From NCBI GenBank assembly GCA_009602725.1, contig WELB01000119.1, positions 125,338 through 144,976 on the forward strand: a stretch of 19,639 bases of DNA. Reading direction: 5' to 3'. This DNA is from Spirogloea muscicola. Taxonomy: Eukaryota > Streptophyta > Zygnematophyceae > Spirogloeales > Spirogloeaceae. Shown piece by piece: positions 8,617 through 18,700 of this stretch (position 1 is its first letter; every line of letters begins with the position of its first letter). The notes below the pieces were generated by a model that ran no database searches, was not told the DNA's origin, and worked only from the letters and a program-made list of their open reading frames with translations. A program made the translations under genes and the position numbers.

Positions 8617-8735
8617 GCCGCCAGCGCTGCGACGAGAAGGCTGCGCCCCCTTGAAAGCAGTGCGCTCCCCGATTGTCAATGTGATGCCACTGCAGTTACC
8701 ACACCACGAGGGCTCGCTGCTGCCGCCGGGCTGTG

Positions 8736-10353
8736 ATGCCCCGCCCCCTCCAGCCGTCCTCGCCGCCGTCGCTGCCTCCCCTCCGTCTGGCAGGGCCCGC
8801 ATTGGAGGCGGCCGCCGTCGTTGGTGGCGCTGCCGAGCCTGAGAGCCCCTGCTCCACAGCCAGCCTGCGCTCACCGCCTGCGTCCGGCGCTCTTGCCACT
8901 GTTGCTGCCAGCGCGGAGCAGCATGCTGGTGGAGTGGTCAACCGCCAGGGAATCACATCGACGGTGCCGGGTCCTAGCTTAGGTCCCGAGCAGCACGGCA
9001 CAGGGCGGAATGGCCACTCAAGCAGCAAGCCTGGGGCCCCAAGCCCGACCGATGCTGCCGTGACAGCCGCAGATGCGCCACTCTCTGTCGTCGTCCAGGT
9101 GAGAGCACCTACTTCTCCTGGTTGCTGATCAGGGGGTGTGGGACTTGGATAGCCTCCTCGCTGAGGTTCCAGCACTGGAACTCGTCTACTCCTCAGTGCG
9201 CGCTTCGCTGACATCCACAGCTGCTCCGTTGTGGAAAAGCTGCTCCTCTCTTATCCTGCGCTGGTGACCCTTTGACTCGTTTGACAAGGCTGCTGCACCT
9301 GGACTCGAGACCCCGTAGTCAGGCCTCGACAGAAGAAAAGGCCTCTATCAATCAGAGCTCGTGTGACATGACATGCGTATTGAGTGGAACTGCAGGGGCC
9401 TGATGGTGCGCTATATGTTGGCACTGAGACCATCCGATCCGGAAAACATGCTCCGGTGCCGTGTATGCTCAGCCGGCCCGACGCTGTCACAGCTTTCAAT
9501 TTTGGTACTTCTCTTCAATCCTCTTGCCACGCCCAAAGACATTGCTACTTGTGATAGCACCACACAACCCAGGCCACCTGCTGTTCAAAGGCCTTTCGCC
9601 GTGGCAGCAGCACCACGTCTAGCCAAGGTAGTCAGAAGAGGACAACTCTTAGTCCAGCCGTGCAGTGCAAGTTAATCTGAAATGCACCTAAGCTCACCGG
9701 TCGCAGCGTCTGAGGCTCGGGGCGCAACCCCAGGGCTGGCTGCAAACCACGTAGTGCTGCCAAGGCCTCCTACTGTATTGAGCGGCGAGTGGGTTCCAAC
9801 AAGGGAGGATATCTTACTCCTGCGGGCCTTGGCGTCGCCCTACAACACCGTCCTTCACCTCCGCTGCAAGCGGGCTTTCATCTTCCTTCTATGTCTTGGC
9901 ATGTCCTTCTACATCGTTGTATTCATAGGTGAGCTTCCACAACAATGAGCCCGATGGAACTGCCAGCTTGCCTCCGTCGTAAAGTTGCTGCTGTGGCTTG
10001 TGCTCAGCAAAGGCTTGCTTCCCCATTCCTGATTACAACAACTTGCTACCCATGCAGTTGGCATAGTCCACAACCACCAGCATAAACATCATACATCTGC
10101 AAGTTCTACCAGCAGCCCCAAGAATGACTCCGCTCTCAGCTATCTCTCACATGCCATGCTCACCTCCTCCAACATCTGGCTAGCTATTGCCTACCTGTGA
10201 GCCCGAACCTTCAAGCAGGACTGCATGGCAAGATTCACATTTTCCAATTCTCGCCGCACCCTCGTATCCTGACACGAGGGCTTCATGGCTACTCTGTGGC
10301 TGGTGCTTGCCTCCAGCAGTATAAGTCTGCAGTACTTTCAGAAGCAGCAATAA
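8736..10353 (+). CDS. Predicted membrane protein of unknown family, multi-exon
   Basis: Exon A (8736-9098) encodes a Pro/Ala/Ser-rich N-terminus starting MPRPLQPSSPP and ends in a phase-0 donor (CAG-GTGAGA). The next exon probably starts at 9221 (LLRCGKAAPLLSCA). A later frame, opening near 9385, reads VELQGPDGALYVGTETIRSG. Exons 9500-9700 are unresolved. The 3' part is clearer. An exon ending at 9928 encodes SGEWVPTREDILLLRAL, then RCKRAFIFLLCLGMSFYIVV, a membrane helix. Exon 10058-10196 encodes a His-rich loop (VHNHQHKHH), a Ser/Thr stretch and the start of a second helix (SSNIWLAIAYL). Exon 10320-10353 encodes ISLQYFQKQQ and TAA. TGTAA follows at 10382. I recognise no family. An alternative splice 10196 to 10623 also keeps frame and adds more hydrophobic segments. 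Confidence 0.45.
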
Positions 10354-10381
10354 ACTGCAGTCCAGGCTAGAAGCTTATAGA

Positions 10382-10386
10382 TGTAA
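10382..10386 (+). promoter_or_regulatory. TGTAA poly(A) signal
   Basis: TGTAA, the usual chlorophyte polyadenylation signal, lies 29 bp after the proposed TAA (10351-10353) of the membrane-protein gene. It supports that gene end, though a 5-mer can occur by chance. Confidence 0.4.
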
Positions 10387-10620
10387 ATTCTGCATGCAGA
10401 GTCATGTTCCTGTCTCTTGACTTCATTGGCTTTACGGGCGCTGCGCTGGACAATCTAGTATACCCTCCACTCTCGCTTTGGTCTACTGCATTCACGTTCT
10501 CGGATGCTGGGAACAACTGCATCTTACAGAGCAGAGTCAAATATGAGAAGGGAGACTTGTTGAGAGAGATCTGTGTCCTAACCTGTGGTAGCTGACTCAC
10601 CATGATTTCCCTCTGGACAG

Positions 10621-10950
10621 AGCCTGGTAACCTTGCACATATTGGTGAACACTGTCATCACTTGCATATCGGCCGTGGCTGCTCTGCGGCTTTTCCTGAT
10701 TTTCAGGGTCATCGTTATCCTTGTTGGCATTCAACTCCGCTCCAGTATCATTGCTGTATGTCCAGATTTGGCACCTTTGGCTATCAGCATCCGATCACTG
10801 CGACTGGTGTCTGTTGCACTGTTGTCCGCTGATCCCATCACTTCTGCAATTGACAAGCTGACAAACGGTCTCTTGCATTGCCGTACTTGTGCTTGTTGGC
10901 GCTCCGGTAGTAGGTGCATTCAAGTCGAGCACCTGCGCAATCAGTCATAG
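10621..10950 (+). CDS. Membrane-like open frame, possible alternative 3' exon
   Basis: An acceptor-like CTGGACAG precedes a frame reading SLVTLHILVNTVITCISAV, AALRLFLIFRVIVILVG, then IQLRSSIIAVCPDLAPLAIS, down to TAG at 10948-10950. Two adjacent hydrophobic stretches look like membrane helices. Joining 10196 to 10623 restores phase (CT plus C) and reads AIAYL-LVTLHILV, so it could be an alternative end of the 8736 gene. The TGTAA at 10382 argues instead for an earlier end. It may also be non-coding. Confidence 0.25.
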   Translation, partial: SLVTLHILVNTVITCISAVAALRLFLIFRVIVILVGIQLRSSIIAVCPDLAPLAISIRSLRLVSVALLSADPITSAIDKLTNGLLHCRTCACWRSGSRCIQVEHLRNQS

Positions 10951-11700
10951 TTAGTCACTTGTGCCTCAGCACCTAGGCCTTATTTGCGTACTTCACTGCA
11001 GGGTTTTGACCAACAGACTGATACCGTACCCTGTTCTGCATTCTACAGATTCAGAGAGCTGAGATGTCACTCCGCTTTCGTTTCCTTGGATTGACACCTG
11101 CTCCAGGAATGCCACATGAGAGTGTGAGCCATCCACCCCGGGCTGAGCCTCCCTACTGGTTCTAATGGTCGTCTGCAGCAGCCAAGGGCGCAGTGGCTGA
11201 GCAGGGATGTTTGCTGGCGCAGGGCTTGGTGAGGTTGATGGCGAGCTTGTGGAGGGCCTTGCGCTGGAGAGGTGTACCATCGACAGCACTCTTCTCTCAG
11301 GCAAGCATGCGGAGAAGAGGCGCGCTTGTGAGAGTGGCAGTGAGCGGCAAGGCGGCATGGCAGTCTGCAGAAGCTGGACGGAGGGGGGGCTGAGCGCAGC
11401 CGGGTTTGGGTGGCGTCGGGCGCAGGGCTCGATGGGGAGGAGCGTGGGAGGTGCTGGGTTGTAGAGCAGAGGCAGGGGTGGTAGCTGGTCGCCACGGGCT
11501 TCGTCAGCGGCGCACACCACAACGACGAGCTGGGCAACTCGGAGCCTGGTCAGTGCGCCGTAGGGAGGAGGAACAGCTCTTCGAAAGTGAGGCGATGGTT
11601 GTGAGAGGGTAGCCCAGAATGGAAGAGCAACATCCGGAGGGAAGAAGCGTGCAGTGAGCGAGTGCTGGCCAGAGCGGCTCAGCCCAGAGGCCAGCACAAG
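10951..11700. other. Intergenic stretch, no gene recognised
   Basis: Open frames occur on both strands, including a 298-codon minus frame from 11889, but they are Pro/Ser/Arg-rich, overlap one another and show no domain. A short GGCAAG tandem (about 11699-11715) marks the right end. Nothing supports a gene. Confidence 0.4.
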
Positions 11701-11721
11701 GGCAAGGGCAAGGGCGGGCAT

Positions 11722-11780
11722 GGCCGACTGGAAGAGGGCTCGCCCGTAGAAGAAGAGGGGCTGGCAAAGCAGGCCGGCCC
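11722..11780 (-). repeat. Degenerate hairpin element (copy F)
   Basis: AGAGGGCTCGCCCGTAGAAG and then GGGCTGGC (11758-11765) pair with GCCGGCCC (11773-11780), with one G-U pair. The flank GGGCTCGCCC and the stem are those of the elements at 2517-2600 and 2270-2359, but the AAAAGAATGGACAA part is replaced. Confidence 0.5.
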
Positions 11781-11825
11781 TTGCAGGCCTTGTTCGCCCC
11801 TGGTGCTGGCCTCTCACACGTTGTT

Positions 11826-12063
11826 TTCGGGCTTTTCCACAGCCCCCGGCCCCCTTTGGAAGAGCCACTTTCTCACTGCCACCGCCCATCTACTGGAAGG
11901 GCCTCTCTCTCGTTCACAGGCATTGGCAAGAGCTGCTTCCGTCGCCCCTTCCGGGAACCGTCCACTCCACTCCTTTGGGCTGGCCTCGAACAGCCACCAG
12001 TCAACTGGGAAGCGCTGTCTTCGTTGGAAGAATGCTGCTTCCGTCGCCGCATTCCGGAAGCGC
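11826..12063 (+). repeat. Array of degenerate repeat units upstream of the RING gene
   Basis: TTTTCGGGCTTTTCCACAGC at 11824-11843 resembles the hairpin family. The motif TTGGAAGAGC(T)GCTTCC recurs in variants at 11854, 11892, 11922, 12003 and 12023. Two longer blocks, 11932-11960 and 12034-12062, are near-identical (GCTGCTTCCGTCGCC then TTCCGG) and 102 bp apart. A GGGCTGGCC...CAGCC pair sits at 11978-11996. The array runs into the presumed promoter of the gene at 12152. Confidence 0.45.
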
Positions 12064-12151
12064 CGTGGCTCTCCTCGCGGCGGCCGCGCCGGGCCCCCGC
12101 CATCCCGCGCGCCCGCGCCCGCGCCCGCGCTCTCGCCAGGGCCCCGCCGCC

Positions 12152-15146
12152 ATGANCGCGGCGGCGGCGGCCGCGGCGGCGGAGGAGGAGGCGGCGCCGC
12201 ACTGCCCGCTCTGCATCGAGCCGCTGGACGAGACCGAAGTGCGCTTCCGGCCGTGCCCCTGCGGGTGCGCGCCAGCCTCCCCCCCTCCGCCACCACCAGC
12301 GCTCCGCCAGCGCCGCCAGCGCCGGCCGCAGTAGCCTCAAGCCCCGCTCTGGCTCCGCTTGGGCCCACTGCTGCAGGTACCGCGTCTGCCTCTTCTGCTA
12401 CGAGCGCATCAAGCTGCAGCTCCACGGCCTCTGCCCCTCCTGCCGCACCCCCTACGGCACGCCGCAGACCGCGTCGCCGGCGGCCGCTGCTGCTCCCGCG
12501 GCGGCCAAGCCTGCGCCGCCGCCCGCGTCGCAGCAGCAGCCCCGGCCGCTGCCCTCCCACCACCACCACCGCCCATCAGCCCCGGCCCACATCCCCAGCG
12601 CCTCCGCCAACAACCACCACCTCCCACCCCCGCCGTTCTCATCGCCCTCCTCGTCGTCCGCGGCTCCAGCCAGAGCCGCCGCCGCCTGGCCCAAGGCGTC
12701 CGCCTACGCTGCCGCCCCCTCGGCTGCTGCTGCTGCTGCGCCGCTGCCCATCCCGCGGCCTGCACCGTGGGCCAGCCACAGCCACGCCGCCTCGCCGCCC
12801 ACTGCCACCACCTCGCCCAGCTCCGTCTCCGCCTCACCCCCCGTCTCCAGCTCGCGGCCTGCATGGGGTGGGAGCCCGACAGCGTCGGCTGCCGTCGCCG
12901 CTGCCAACAGGGCTCTGCTGGCTCGTCAGGCGGGCACACCCGCTGCGACGCTCGACGAGGAGCCGTTGCCAGCTGTGCCCAGGCAGAGGGAAGCTGATGC
13001 GGTGCAGGCGTCTGGCAGAGCGCAGCTTGCTGCAGCACCTGCCAGCTCGTCCAACGGCTTCGCTCAGCCTGTGGGAGGGGTCCTCGGTGGCAGCAGTTCT
13101 GCGCCGGGCGGGCTGCAGCACCGGGACTGGAGCAAGCTTGGTGCTGCCGTACCTTCCAAGCTGCAGCCTCAGCCCGGCCATGTTCCCCTAGTAGGCCCAA
13201 ACAGTGGCCTTGGTCAGCCGCCAAAGCCCGCGCTGCTTCCGTTGGGCCAGCTGCGCCCTGTTGACGGTTGGTCGGCAGAGGACATGCGGCGTGCCAGCGC
13301 CATGGTGGCGGCTGCTCGACTGGCGCAGCAGAGCCAGGTCTGCAGCAATTTTACTGCATGTACAGAGATCTCTTGCACATGCTTGCCACATTTGTGTTGA
13401 TTCAGCTGCTTTGCATTGCTGCTGCTGTGAAGAAGATGCAAGTCAACAATGATATTTTGACCCGTCTTTCAGCTCTCAAGGAGATGCTCGCTGCTCGTGC
13501 TGATGGCTCTTGAGAGCAATGGTGGTGCTGGCAGGGCCGGTTTGGCGAGGCTTTGGCAGAGCTGCGGGGGCATACACAGGCTGCCACAACCAGCGGCGCC
13601 GGCTCTCAAGTGGTGGCTTCAGAGACCGTTGGCACAGAGCAGAGTGGCAGAGGAAGCCTACTCAGGTATACTGGCCGCCGAGATTGCCATGAGCACTGTC
13701 TCACATGTGGGTCCACTGAGCTAGTATCCTCGGATAGGGCTTCTCCTTGTATCGTTAAGATCTCTGATCTGGAGGTTCTGGTGCACTTAAGTTGAGTTGA
13801 ACGATGGTAGTGACAGGCAGCTTCTTGCATAGCATTGCGCCGTGAATATGTTATACTGGAGCTTGCTAACGACCTGATGAGGCACCCACTTCTTGCAGTG
13901 TGCTTCAGCTTATAATTGATGTTTTTGCAACAGCACGCAGAGCAGGGCTGCTATGCGGCAGGTGGAATCAGGGGCAGAGCTGTCCGGAGAGCGACTGCCC
14001 AAGTGGTCTTGGGAGGCACCCTCTCTGGGAGGTCGGGATCACGCGCTCGCCAATGGGGGAGGCATCTTGACAAAGGATTCACTTTTGGTCAAGGCAGCAC
14101 CCTCGCCGCCAGCGCAGCACTGTGTCGAAGGCGTGGGAAGCAGCAGCGAGCCCTGGGGGCAGGCTCAGCCAATGCCAACCTCCAAAGCAAGCAGCCAGGT
14201 GGCGGGCCACGCCGCAGTGGACTCGATGTCAAGGAGCTCATCCCTGTCAGCCTCTGCGGGGGTGTTTGTGCCGCAGTCTCAGTCCCCAATCCGAGCTTCC
14301 TTACTTGCCACGCCCCCACTCTCGCCGTCCCTCCTCTCCTTCTCCTCATCACCTCTGAGCCCCGACGGCGCACCGAGCCTGCCTCACAGCCTCTCTGTCA
14401 GCCCCGTGCCCTGCCATCTGCCGCCATCCCTCAACCTTCCCCTTCCCAGCATCGCGGTCGCACCACACCTCGGCCGCAGCGTCAGCCTTGGAGCCGGGCT
14501 GGGAAACAGCATCTGGGGCCCTGTGTCGAGAGGCACGCCGCTCACGGACATGGCGGCCCACCATCTACAGGTGCCCACATCAGGCGGCCTGGTGGCAGCA
14601 CCGTACATACAGAAGACATCGGCAGGACTGTGGGCGCCGCTCAAGCTTCCGCTGCCCCCCAGGACCAGCAGCACCTCCAGCAGCCTGCCAGCACGAGCAC
14701 CATCATCTGCGGCTGCCCCGCCCGGCTTCATGTACAGGCCACCAGACCTTGAAGCAAGTCTTGGCAATGGCCCGTCCTCCAGACAGCAGCAGCAGCTCTG
14801 GAGTCCACCTTCCCCGGCTCATTCATCCGGGCCATCTCTACTTGGGGGCAAAGGGCGAGCTCCTGCTCCGTACAGGCCTCCACTGGGGCCAATGACGTCA
14901 CTGGGGCCGTCAGCTCGAGAACCAGGCAGCCAACCAGGGGGCTGTGTCATGACACTTCAGGGCCCCTACGGCAATGGCTTTAGTGCCAGGGATGGCGGGC
15001 TGCAGCAAGCCCTCCCAGCCCAAGCGGCCTTGGGGGCGTCCAAAGGGCTCGAATGCCCCGTGTGCCAGGCCTTCACGACTTTCTCTGCACTAGAGCTGAA
15101 CGAGCACATGGACCTGTGCCTGCACGCTGCCAGCATTGTGGACTGA
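12152..15146 (+). CDS. NOT4-type RING finger protein with C-terminal UBZ zinc finger
   Basis: Proposed exons 12152-12264, 12377-13337, 13535-13665 and 13934-15146 have consistent phases and give 805 aa. Residues about 16-65 form a C4C4 RING, CPLC-x13-CPC-x4-CLFC-x11-CPSC, with the same spacing as the CNOT4/Not4 E3 ligase; intron 1 splits it at CG-Y. No RRM follows, unlike CNOT4. Instead there are about 700 residues rich in Pro, Ala and Ser with poly-His and poly-Gln patches. The last 31 residues hold CPVC-x13-HMDLC, a Rad18-like UBZ ubiquitin-binding finger. The likely role is a ubiquitin ligase or scaffold that also binds ubiquitin; this is inference. Codon 2 contains an N (12156). The frame stays open upstream to 11975, so the start could be earlier. 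Exon 3 limits are the weakest part. If they are wrong, the RING and UBZ parts may be separate genes. Confidence 0.65.
12265..12376 (+). other. Intron 1 of the RING gene
   Basis: GTGCGC at the donor and CTGCAG at the acceptor. Removing these 112 bp joins CPCG to YRVCLFC and restores the exact Not4-type cysteine spacing, so the intron is well supported. Confidence 0.85.
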
Positions 15147-15427
15147 CTAACGCTGCCAGCAAAGCCTTGTGCAGCTGTCACCACTCCTATGCCCCTCAAA
15201 TGCCCCCCCTGTGAGGTCATGCTTGCACTTCTAACACGGCACAAGGTCGCGTTGCCATTGTCGTGTCATGCCTATCTCCCTATGCGTAGCCGTGCAACAC
15301 GGCGGGTTGCACAATGCATTGGCCACTTCCTTCAAGCCTTCGTCGAGTGTGGATGCAATGAACGTATACCCTACTGGTTTGAAAATACTAAAATCGCGAG
15401 AACGGGGTAGCCACAGGCGTCTGTGCA

Positions 15428-15432
15428 TGTAA
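15428..15432 (+). promoter_or_regulatory. TGTAA poly(A) signal of the RING-UBZ gene
   Basis: TGTAA lies 282 bp after the stop at 15146 and is the only such motif I saw in this interval on the plus strand. It would give a moderate 3'UTR and end the transcript before the convergent kinesin gene. Confidence 0.35.
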
Positions 15433-15797
15433 GGAATCTCAGTGGCAGGAGATCTGTCATCGTGGGAATTACAAATTCCTCAATAAGAGTCCATCACTGA
15501 CGGGCAAATTAGGCAAATGAAAACTATTGTGGCAAACAGTCAATGCAGGAGCAGTGGCAAACTCCAACTGTGAGTCCAGACTTGCCAAGCCTCATGTACA
15601 GGTCGACAGTGGCAGACTGCTTTTGGACACCCTGCAGCTTGGCTGCTCCCCGCTCCCCTGCTGCTTTACATGGCTATTTGAGAAGCGGGTGGCTTCTCAG
15701 AGGCTGATGTGAAGTGCTACATTTTCTGTGAAGATGGACTTCGCCTGTCAGTCAATGCCGCACGAACATGTCAGCTCCATTACATGTATGTGGTCTC
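15433..15797. other. Convergent 3'UTR interval
   Basis: Between the ends of the RING-UBZ gene (+) and the kinesin gene (-). On the minus strand TGTAA occurs at 15784-15780, 15670-15666 and 15473-15469; the middle one, 128 bp after the kinesin stop, is a reasonable poly(A) signal. No coding feature is supported. Confidence 0.35.
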
Positions 15798-18700
15798 TTA
15801 CGTCAGATTACGAAGATGGGAGGCAAGTGAGTCTGCAATGCTCACCTGCTTTGCTGTGACCCCTATTTTCTTCAGATCTCGAAGCTGCACAAATTAGGAT
15901 AAAAGTCAGATTCTACCCTTATTGAGAGCCTGCTGACACGATTTCTAAGAACCTGCTGAGCTGGTTGCACTTTGTAGACTAAGGCAGGCACGATGAGGCT
16001 ATTCAGTGACAGAATGGCAGGCATGAGGGGAGCTTCACAGAGAGCCTCACTTCCTGAAAGGGGTCAGCCTCCTCAGTTCGCATGGCCAAAATGTATTCAG
16101 CACGCTTGGGGCCAATACCCTGCATTGCATAAGATGTGTAGCCTCCATTTCAGGCGCTCTGCAGTGCAAGGGACTCACATGCAATTGTGCACTTATGACT
16201 TCACAAGCATCAGAATCCTCTGGTGCAAGTAAAGGCCAGCGTGGCACATCCACACCTCTGTCTACTCTAGCTAGCCAAAGTGATGTGGGTCAGAGATGAG
16301 CTGAACAAAGTGTTTCCTGCCATACTCCTTACCTTCAGAGCAAGAAGCTGATCTCTGCACGTCAAGGAGGAGCCAGCAAGTACAGACAAAGAGTTGATGC
16401 TCTCAGTTGGTAAGCTAACAACCTCTATCAGCTGATGACTTGCTTGATCATGCTCTGTCAAACCTTGTATCCTCTGAAGTGCTGCCTGCTAAGTTGCAAG
16501 CTCACGCAACTGAGTATCAGCATTTGACATTGTTGTCAGACGAGAATAGTGTGAAAGAGATGGTGTATGTACCTGTCAGCATTGTTTAGGAGGTGCAGGT
16601 ACTCCTTCTCAAGCTTCCCCTGGTCATGTGCACTAGCTAAGACAAGCTTAGTGTTCTCGCCACACCAATTAGTGACTTCGAGGCAGATTTCAAACTGTCT
16701 ACTGAGATGAAAGAAGACAAGTTGTGATAAGTGCAGCAGTTTGTCTTCAGGCTGTAGGCTTTGCATTCACCTTGGCAGCTCGATTGGCGTGTGCAAAGGC
16801 CTCTAAAGGAGTCCAGCCTCCTTCACAATGATCACGACCGGGAGTGCATCGTGCTGCATTGTTTGCAGACAGTGGAGAAAGTGCCAACCTAACTTGCCCT
16901 GCACATGGAGGAGGGGTGCAAATCCCTTCTACTCCTTGAGCCCACAAAGCCCCTTTCCTGCAGTTGCCCGGCTCCATGACCTCTTCCTCCAATCCCTCGA
17001 CATTGGGGCAATCATCGCCAAGGTCGCCAATATGGAGCTCAGTGAACGATGGCAATGGAAGCTCTGCGCACTGTACACTGGAGGGCAGGTTTGCTGGCTC
17101 TGCCAGCAGATTGCTTCTAGTATTCAGGCCTCTGCCGTCCCTCTCGTGCCTTGGCGGTTGGTCTCTCTCGTCCCAAAGGCGCCTTCCAACCTGGACAACA
17201 TACTGCTGAATCAGTAGCAGCATGCTTATGGAATGCATTCAATATTTTTTAAGGCCACTGACATCCATTTATATGTATTGTCTTCCTGGTCTTCCTGTAG
17301 ATGTGTACACTCACAGAGCTGATCATGACCTTCCTGGCATACCTTGCGAGGAGCCTCAGTTGCTGGAGCCCTTGGTATTTTTGAGCATGGGCTGCATTCA
17401 GAAAAGTGAAGCTTGGTCACAAGAAGATGATTACATTGCAAAAATGAACATGGCATGTACAAGGCAGGGGGCTTGGACAGGCGGAGCTTCACCTTCTGAT
17501 GGGACTGCGGAAGAGGGAAGCTGGAGACATCACAATCTGGGAACCTCGCTGAGTTGCACATAAGGGCTTCCCTGACTGCCTATGGCGCCCTGTGATTTCT
17601 TGCCACGCTCTTAGCCGTGCTGCCATGTCGACAGATCTGCGTTCAAGGGGAAAAGGGATGCCTCAACACCTCCACTTAGATCAAACACATGTAAGTAAAC
17701 GCTAAGACCATGTTATCAGCATAGCATCGGCGACATCCAGTCAGGTGAACTGTACCTGCTCAGACCCTGGTTATCTCCATCTCCATCTTCCGAGTGCACC
17801 ATGTGTTGATTGTGCACCTGGCGCGATCTGATGGCTAGATTCAGTGTGTGCGCTGCTTCTTGATAGTTGCCAGGGTTCTGTCAACAAGAGAGGCAAACAC
17901 ATCAGTGCACGAATGCAATTTGCACAGCAACACTTTATTCAGTAGAAGCACATGAAAGCCCAGAAGGAGCACAGAGCACAGAGCACTTCAACGCAGTTGT
18001 GCATGATGCAGTCTAGAAATGTAATCCTGTAGCCGCCTTGTGGAGCAGCACAGAGGTGCTATACCAGGCAGGCTATCATCAGAGCACGGCTGCTCCCCCC
18101 CAGAGAGTCCTGGAGAAGGCGGGTGAGCTTGGAGTCCCTGTAGGGTACATGTTGGTCATTTGTGTTCAGTGCATGGATGACTTTGGAGAGCGCAAATAAG
18201 GACTGATTGATGCCACTACTCTCTGCCATGCGCAGGCCGTCATTGCCTGTCCTCCTGTTGTCCTCATTGCCTGCAAAAGCGGCCACAAGGGAGAGCTTGA
18301 ATGTCAGGCAATCATGAAAGCAGAAGCTTGGAAGTAGCGAGGGAAGATAACTCTCTGCACAGAATGCTCATGACATTTGTGCACAAGATGTACGGGACGT
18401 GTGGTACTAGGCATACGCACCTGCAAGGTCAATCAGGTGCAGCTTCCCCACCAGCTTGCAGCCCGATCTTGTGTTGATCCTTGTCAAGGAGATCAGTAGG
18501 ACCGCATGACTGCGACTAGACGTGTCATTCAGGCTGGTGGCACCTGTGTGTCTCCTGTCACAACCACTGGCGAAGACGAGCCGAAACTCCTCTAGGGACT
18601 GGATGTGGACCTGGGACAACCAGGACGTGACAAGGCTGGGATTGAGCAGTCTGCTGACGTACGTGAAGCCCTATGCTTGAGCAGGAATTACACATCCTGC

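Noticed and set aside
9392-9402. Apparent one-base frameshift in the GGGG run (GTAG then PDGALYVG)
   Set aside because: An intron from a donor after TCCTGCGCTG to an acceptor before TGGAACTGCAG explains the change of frame without a sequence error.
10993-11889. 298-codon minus-strand open frame with a hydrophobic start
   Set aside because: Pro/Ser/Arg-rich, overlaps repeat copies F and G, has competing open frames on the other strand and no domain. Expected by chance at this GC content.
11662-13191. 509-codon plus-strand open frame
   Set aside because: It covers the RING gene in a different frame and crosses its intron. The low-complexity Pro/Arg/Ser composition is a shadow of the real Ala/Pro/Ser-rich exon.
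13497-13513. Stop TGA after EMLAARADGS as the end of the RING protein
   Set aside because: Possible, but an acceptor at 13534 gives a phase-consistent exon (GRFGEALAELRG...) that joins to the UBZ exon. Kept as the alternative model.
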